Shown here: one piece after another, positions 58,101 through 64,000 of the stretch
Layout: each line of letters opens with the position of its first letter
How positions within the stretch are numbered: the first letter of the stretch is position 1
Source: Phragmites australis
Taxonomy: Eukaryota > Streptophyta > Magnoliopsida > Poales > Poaceae
DNA length: 64,000 bases
Reading direction: 5' to 3'
Assembly: GCF_958298935.1 (NCBI RefSeq)
Contig: NC_084921.1
Location: forward strand, 1,746,001-1,810,000
Made by a program: the position numbers and the translations under genes
The notes under the pieces: model-generated
Databases searched by the model: none
The model's input: only the letters and a program-made list of their open reading frames with translations
Told to the model about the DNA's origin: nothing

Positions 58101-61100
58101 CTAATCTATAGCACTAAAACATGGTTGTTTAGCAACTAACCTTAATTATCTAGTGTTGTTTAATTGCCACACTAATTAAGTTATACTCTAATGCTATCAT
58201 AAAAGCATACAAGCAATTAATTAATTAGATTAATCTATCCTTTGAATCTAATTAATTAATTATCAGAAGGTTATTCAATTAATTAATTACCAATGTTAAA
58301 TTATTCTATCACATTCTAATGACTAATATCTATTTATCTATCATTTACACGAGTTAATTTATTACCTTAATTGAGCTAAGATTAATTATATGCCAGCACA
58401 TGAAATATCACATGAAATAACAATACATTGCAACATTGATTAAAAGATTAATCTAAAACCTAACCTTTAACTCATATGATGATTAACCTACACTTAAGCG
58501 AGATTAATATAAGCAACTTAAGTATGATTATATCTCAAACACATTTATGGAATTATCTAAACTCAACTTTATTTGTTAAAGGAGAAAATCTAAATCTAGA
58601 TCAATGTCGCAATACAAATAATTACCAAACGAGAAAACTAAACGAACTCCAAAATTTACAAGATTTGGCATGGATGAAGATTATGATTTTAGAGGAACAT
58701 TGGCGAAAGAATCGCCGAAATCGGAGTTGAATTGGAGGAGATATGGCTATCAGAAGATTTACCGAAAAGATAAATCTGGAAATTAAAAAGGACTACTGTT
58801 TCGCGAACTCGGTCTACGGGATTGGTGAACCGTGGTCGGCTCTGAGGGTGGTTCACGGTGCACCAGAGGCTAATGGACTCAGTTCATGTCCGTGGACTCG
58901 GCGGACCGGAGTTGGGCGCAGCTGTGTGGTCCACCATGGACCACGGCCGGTGGACCGGTCCGTGGGCCCACACGGCAGAGGGGCTGCTGAAGGGATAAGG
59001 CCAGCCGGGCCATTTTGCCTGTGCGGCTCAGAGAGAGGCGGAGGAGACCGGAGTGAGGGGCGGCGGCGGCGCTGGAGGGAGAAGGGAAGCGGCCGGGGAG
59101 AGAGTAGAAGCCGGCCGGGGAGGAGAGGGAGGCGGTGGCGGAACTCGCCGGTGACGGCACACGGCGGAGCTACGCGGCGGGATTCTCGGGATGGAAGAAG
59201 GCCGGGAGGCGGTGGCCAGAGGAAGAGAAGACCGGCGGCGGAGAGAGAGAGAAAGAGGGAGGGAGCCGGCCGGGAGTTGGAGGGAGAAGGCGCGCACTAG
59301 AAGGCGGCGCAGTGCGGGATGGTGGCCGGCCGAGAGAGAAGGAGTGGCGCCAGGAGAGGAGAGGGCTCGCCGGCCGGGGCGAGAAGCTCACCGGCAGCGA
59401 CGGTCTCAAGCCGAGCGGGGCTCAGGCTGGTGGCGCAGGACGGTGTAGACCGGCATGGCGACCAGCGGCGCGGCGCGCGCGGGACGCAGAGGGCGGCGAC
59501 GGTCGGGACGGCGCGTCGGCGCGGCGCACACTGGCGCGGAAGGGGGCACGCTGACCAGCTGCGGCGCGGCGCGCGGACGGTGGCCGAGCGGCGTGGCGTG
59601 AGTCGGCAGCCGGCGCGCACGGGCGAACAACGACGACGGTGCGGGAGACGCGCGGGCGGCTGCCCTGAACAGAGAGAGGGGGAAGGCGAACCGAGCAGGG
59701 AGCTCACCTGAACGGCGCACGGCGAGACGCGGTTGAGTGACGGCGGCGGTGCGGCATGACGAGGCGCACGGGCACGACGGGGCAGCACTGCTACACACGG
59801 GCGGCAGTGCGGATGATCACAACGGCGCAGGGTGGCTCGGCGTGACGGCAGAGAGGAACAGCGAAGGCTGGCGTGGAACGTCGAGCACGCGGGAACGGCA
59901 ACACGGCGCGGAGAGGAAAGAACGGCACCGGAGGAGCTCGTGGCCGGCTGTGCTCGTGCTGTGATGCATATGCATTTGTGTGGAGAGGAGCTGAGGCTTG
60001 CAGGTGAAGGCAGAGGTTGGAGGGGAGGTGATGGCCGGTATGGGAGCACGGCATGGGTGTTGGCCGATTGGTCGGTGATCACAGAGAGAGGACAGAGGGA
60101 TGGGCTGAGAGAGAAGGAGAGATGAGAGAAAGAGAGATATTTGTGTATGAATATTGATTCAAATAAATATATTGATTTGCAAAAGATGTACTTGAATTTG
60201 TAAATGAAATGTGTGATAATTCAAATAGATGTATTTGAATTGTATTTGTATTTGCAAAGATTCAAACGAATGCATTCGAATATAAAATCGGGGATGATTC
60301 AAAAGAATGACTTGGAATGGAAATGGGATTTGGATATATAGGATTAAACCCAAATAGGAGTATTCGAATCTGAGTTTGGGCATTAATTCAATAAGGGTAT
60401 TTGAATTAGGAGAAATATTTGAACTGGAAACCTCGGTATTTGAGAGAGGCTTGAATTCAAGGGAATTGAATTCAATTTGTATTTGAGCTGATAAGAACAA
60501 ATATTGAGATTCGAATTCAAGAGACATTCAGTTCGAGTCGAACAAAATTAAATGGGGATAACTCAATTGAATAATTGAATTATAGATTTGAGTTGGATTG
60601 GAAGATCGATCTTTACGAATTGATCTGGATTAGGAAATTATCGAGAAGAACTAGAATAGATTCGAACTGAGAAGCATACAACACTCGAATCGCCACACAA
60701 AGAACCATAAGAACAATAAACCAAAATGCATATGCTCAATTTATGCAACGATTAATTTAGAAATTAACTTAGTGATCTTTGGAATACTTAGCCAAAATAA
60801 TATATTTGAATATATACATACAAGTATATACATCAAATATATATATCCTTGATTTTATACTAGTTTAATAATTAGAAAAAGTTTTAATTTGGAGCGAATT
60901 TTGCTATATTTTTATGTGCTAAAATTCAGGATGTTACAGGATGTGAGGCTCCGCTGTGAGCATGCGGGGCTGGAACCCAAGCGAGAGGAAGAATTTGAGC
61001 TTGGGGAGGATGATGCGGTCGGGATCGAAGTTGAGGATTAACTGGTCCTGGTGGACTCGCGCGGAGAATGCCCCGGACGGTGTCGGCTCTATACGTGTCC

Positions 61101-61175
61101 CGGATGCGGACTTTGCTAGCGGTGGCCAGGGAGGTTGCAGGAGACCAAGTAGGAGACAGTGGTTTTTTTGCAATT
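55195..61175 (-). pseudogene. mTERF-family pseudogene split by a 5.1-kb insertion
   Basis: mTERF proteins bind organellar nucleic acid and control transcription or splicing. On the minus strand the N-terminal part lies right of the insertion (about 61175-60939). It reads TVSYLVSC, then in another frame ASKVRIRDTYRADTVRGILR, then in a third frame ILNFDPDRIILPKLKFFLSL and GFQPRMLTAEPHIL, so at least two frameshifts are present. The C-terminal part is left of the insertion (55795 downward): LNNHMRPTVESFRHHG, IRVMCSLNRDTWLRKVALHR, then KKKLGFFLDELKFDLSDVIG and SLEKNIMP. In-frame TAG or TGA-type stops fall at 55755-55757, 55407-55409, 55383-55385 and 55272-55274. With the insertion and one target copy removed, the frame across the junction is continuous, so the parts were one gene. 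Confidence 0.85.
55801..60938 (-). mobile_element. 5.1-kb TG...CA element, probably a giant solo LTR
   Basis: The element starts TGTCAGGACCCC and ends GATGTTACA, flanked by GGATG on both sides (55796-55800 and 60939-60943), a 5-bp LTR-type duplication. I see no internal second LTR and no transposon protein, so it is either a very large solo LTR (as in Sukkula-type or large gypsy LTRs) or a degenerate non-autonomous element. On the minus strand it starts TGTAACATCC; a CT-rich tract at about 60060-60140 followed by a GC-rich block (60080-58800) resembles a promoter and leader, so I infer minus orientation. The interior left part contains phrases typical of gypsy LTRs of grasses. It sits inside the mTERF pseudogene. 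Confidence 0.8.
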
Positions 61176-61924
61176 TCAACTCTGTGCTTTGTTTACTGTT
61201 TAGACCAAAATGTGGACATCACACACTAAACTAAGTATAAAATTCAAGTAAAAATAGAGACATTTAAAAAACCGAAAAAAGTGAATGAATTTAGAAGAAA
61301 AGTACTTTATCGGATTCGAACTGATGACTTCCGTCTTACTAGGGCAAGGCTCGGGGTTCGGCAGGACCGCCACAACAGCGGTCGAGGAGTAGCCGTGGGG
61401 GAGGATAACGACACCGAGGCTATACTGGATGGGGTTTGTGCTGGCAGCGAGAGGATTAGGGAGAGGGGAATGGTGAGCCACCACCGACATACGGAGGCGA
61501 ACATGTGGGCTGGTGGATTACAACTATTGATGACTGTTGTGTTGAGTCGGCCTTATTTGAGCATAGGGGTGGAAGGGTCATTTTGCATCCCTCGCCACAT
61601 CGGCTGTGGGACCAGTGAGACATGTGTTGGCTCCTTGGTGTGCGAGTGACAAACTATGAAGTGTGTAGTGGGTCCCAATGATAATATCTCAAAGTTTTTA
61701 GGAAGGATGGCTTTTGAGAATACACCACTGGTATCGATGGCAAATAGTTAATTGCCCCATCGATAGCCGACCACACGCACGACGCATGCACCTAGGCGTC
61801 AATCGAGTACGTTGCCATGCTCGATCCACTCCTCGGTCTCGTATCATCTCGTCTGGATAAGCGTGTGACACCATACGTGCGTACCTGAGAGGGAGCAAAG
61901 TTTGCCAAGAACGATAAAATCACT
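61176..61924. other. Intergenic, between the mTERF pseudogene and a retroelement
   Basis: No gene is supported. The part next to the pseudogene is AT-rich. A tRNA-like scrap (61300-61342) is listed separately. The open frame 61281-61649 has no domain. Confidence 0.45.
61300..61342 (-). pseudogene. 3' half of a plastid tRNA-Thr(GGU)-like sequence
   Basis: On the minus strand, GTAAGACGGAAGTCATC followed by AGTTCGAATCCGATAAAG resembles the anticodon-stem 3' side, variable loop and T-arm of plastid trnT-GGU (T-loop TTCGAAT, stem ATCAG/CCGAT with one mismatch). The 5' half (acceptor, D-arm) is absent. It is best read as a small plastid-derived remnant; chance resemblance of a B-box-like sequence is possible. 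Confidence 0.35.
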
Positions 61925-64000
61925 CTTTTTTTTCAAAAGGACGATAAGAGCATTGCCAACTTTTTTTTATATAAAAGTAGAGAATTGACCAAGTTCATAA
62001 AGACAACTAAGCCCAAAAACCTCACAACTGTATTATTTAAAAGAACCAGCATACAACCCCAAGACGACAATACGATCTCGGAACAAAACGACGCTCATAC
62101 CAACAACACAACCATACAACACCCAAGACCAACCCAACTCAACTCGCGCACTAACTAACCCAACCACTGTCACTCTCACAACTTAGCCGGTGGAGCTCTA
62201 CTCTCACGCTGCCACAACTCAGCCAGCGGAGCCCTGCTCTCATGTTGCCACAAACATAACTCTGTTGGCGGAGCCCTGCTCCCATGTCGCACCTCTTTGA
62301 CACAGGAGTTGGCAATGTGTCACTTCGAAGGAGCGCGCATTGGAACAAAAAACTGTAGTGAAGTGCCAAACCAGTTGAAAGGCCACCGCGAAACGAGGGT
62401 CTAAGAGCAAAACCTACAGAAGAAATTTGTGGGTCAAACCGAACTCGACCGAATCACCACAAAGCCGACGACCACCACAGCACGATAACTAGATCTCTAG
62501 AGCGACGCCTCCAAGGAGGATGTGACATCAAGTAGCCATTCTCGTCCGTCCAGTTGCCCAAACAAGGTTTTCACCCATAGACTCCAGGGGAGGGGAGTGG
62601 GGAGTTACCATGAAAACACCTTCATGGAGGAGAACGTCGCCCGAGGGAATCGTTGTCATCGATGACAGCCAAAGACTAGGCCGCATGCAAGGACTGAGAC
62701 CAAAGTAGCAGCATCACCGCCTTCACGCAGCCACACTGTCCCATGAGCAGCCCGACATCACGAAACTCCCCATAGGCCTAACCTGCATAAGAGGGGGAGG
62801 CTGGGCAAGGGGAGGAGCAATGCAAGCGCCAGGAGCTGGGACCGGCATGGCGCCGCCACCACCGGATGCAACGCCACCTTCATGCAGCGGCGTCGACCCA
62901 CAACCATCCTAGCGTCACGAAGCACCCCACGGGCCTAGCCTGCAGAAGAGGAGGAGGCCGAGCAAGGGGAGGAGCAACACAAACCCCAAGAGCTGGGGAG
63001 GAGGGGTGGCCACCGCCGGAGGCACAACGTGGCCCCCGCAAAAGGCAACAAGATGGCAGGAGCGAGAGCCACGCAGGTCCGAGAAGACAGGGATGGAGAT
63101 CCACCCCTTCTTTGAAAAGGTGGGTAGTAGAACGAGCTCGTGCACCCGCGCTCCATGAGCGATGGCAGCGCGAGCACCGCCACAAACAGAGCCACGGGCG
63201 ACACCAACGATGCCAATCACCAGCCAGGTGTTGGGCCAGTGCATGCGCAACAGCACAAAAATGCCAGGATCCTGAGCAGCAAGTCGAAGCAACAATAACT
63301 CGGCAGTCATGAACACCAGGAGGCTCACGGAGGAGAGCAGAAGGTTGGAGGCGGAGAACAAGCCCCCCAGTGGTGTCCCGTGCCATAGCCGCTGCCACAA
63401 AGAAGGAGGAGCACACCCAAGCAAGGGACCAATCAGCAGTGTAGCCGATCTGGAAGTCCCCGAGCAGAACCCAACAGTGACACGACGGAGCCGGCCAACC
63501 CCGCACGGAGCCCGCTGGTGGTGACCCGTGCCGTAACCGCCGAACGACATGTCTAGCAGCCACTAGTAGCCATAGCCACCCGAAGATGGATGCGTCTGGC
63601 GTTACAACCAAGCGGGTGCAGGAGGCAAGCTTGACGTGGCTGACGAGGGGGAGGGAAACGTCGTGGCTAGGGAGGCCGAGGCCAGGGATGGGACCTCGCC
63701 GCTGCACCAGCCACGGCCACAGGACACAGCCACATGTGTCTAGATCCGGGCCAACTAGCCCCGGATCTACGGCCCCCTGGTGCCGACGGTCACCAAATGA
63801 CAGTACAAGGGGCGAGAAGGGCCGGCAGGAGCAGTTTGTTATTCGGAGTGGACAAGGAAGGGGAGAAGAGGAGCAAAGAAGGCACAAGGCACCGCTAGAC
63901 ATAGCGGCCGGCCATAGCCACCTCCATCGGCCAGCGGCTGTGGCAACAACCACGCAGGGCTGCAAGGGAGGGGCCTTGGCGGCTGCGATGAGTCGCCCCT
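61925..64000 (-). mobile_element. Probable non-LTR retroelement, 3' end and GC-rich body
   Basis: Read on the minus strand, the segment ends with a T/A-rich tail (ATATAAAAAAAAG...GGCAATGCTCTTATCG, then AAAAAAAA at about 61925-61932). This resembles the 3' ends of grass LINEs and their non-autonomous relatives. The body to the window edge is GC-rich, with a 361-codon minus open frame (62880-63965) of low complexity and no recognisable domain; shorter frames overlap it. The 5' end and the flanking duplication lie outside the window. Confidence 0.45.

Noticed and set aside
59297..60082. 261-codon minus frame inside the 5.1-kb element
   Set aside because: Low-complexity Arg/Pro/Ser/Ala content and no domain; it overlaps the leader-like part of the presumed LTR.
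62880..63965. 361-codon minus open frame
   Set aside because: Trp/Cys/Leu/Arg-rich low-complexity translation with other long frames on both strands; the length reflects GC bias, so I did not call a gene.

Overview
This window looks like nuclear DNA from a grass (Poaceae). The genes have plant-type introns, and their products have unmistakable plant family signatures. The gene islands are separated by long transposon-rich stretches typical of grass genomes: copia and gypsy LTR elements, solo LTRs, LINEs, Stowaway-, Tourist- and hAT-like MITEs. From memory and unverified, the order phosphofructokinase, Aurora kinase, R2R3-MYB, tandem CCCH zinc finger resembles the short arm of rice chromosome 1, so this is probably an ordinary colinear grass segment expanded by transposons. 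The species cannot be named from the sequence.   Layout. 1-9990 is gene-free. It holds a clean solo LTR (1549-2593), a short perfect hairpin and a very large inverted repeat (5679-8834). 10132-13281 (+) is an ATP-dependent 6-phosphofructokinase gene in 11 coding exons (533 aa). 13827-16991 (-) is a complete alpha-type Aurora kinase gene in 9 coding exons (292 aa), convergent with the first gene. 17300-21585 is AT-rich with MITEs. 21590-27345 (-) is an old LINE, split by a gag-only LTR retrotransposon (23722-27019). 28515-29471 (-) is an R2R3-MYB gene in 3 exons (248 aa). About 370 bp upstream of its start codon lies a 5'-truncated, nonsense-riddled copia element (about 29838-34200). 34200-46229 has no gene I can support, only MITE-like repeats, microsatellites and unrecognised fragments. 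46230-47372 (-) is an intronless plant tandem CCCH zinc finger gene (380 aa). 47520-55190 is repeat-rich and includes a LINE tail with a perfect 17-bp target duplication. 55195-61175 (-) is a decayed mTERF pseudogene split by a 5.1-kb TG...CA element with a 5-bp target duplication. 61925-64000 looks like the 3' part of another retroelement.   Function. The four intact genes are unrelated housekeeping or regulatory genes (glycolysis, mitosis, transcription, RNA binding or stress and senescence control). They do not form a pathway. I found no convincing new multigene system. The most unusual structure is the 3.15-kb inverted repeat, which could give a long hairpin RNA. The best evolutionary story is the mTERF pseudogene, whose reading frame becomes continuous once the inserted element and one copy of its target duplication are removed.
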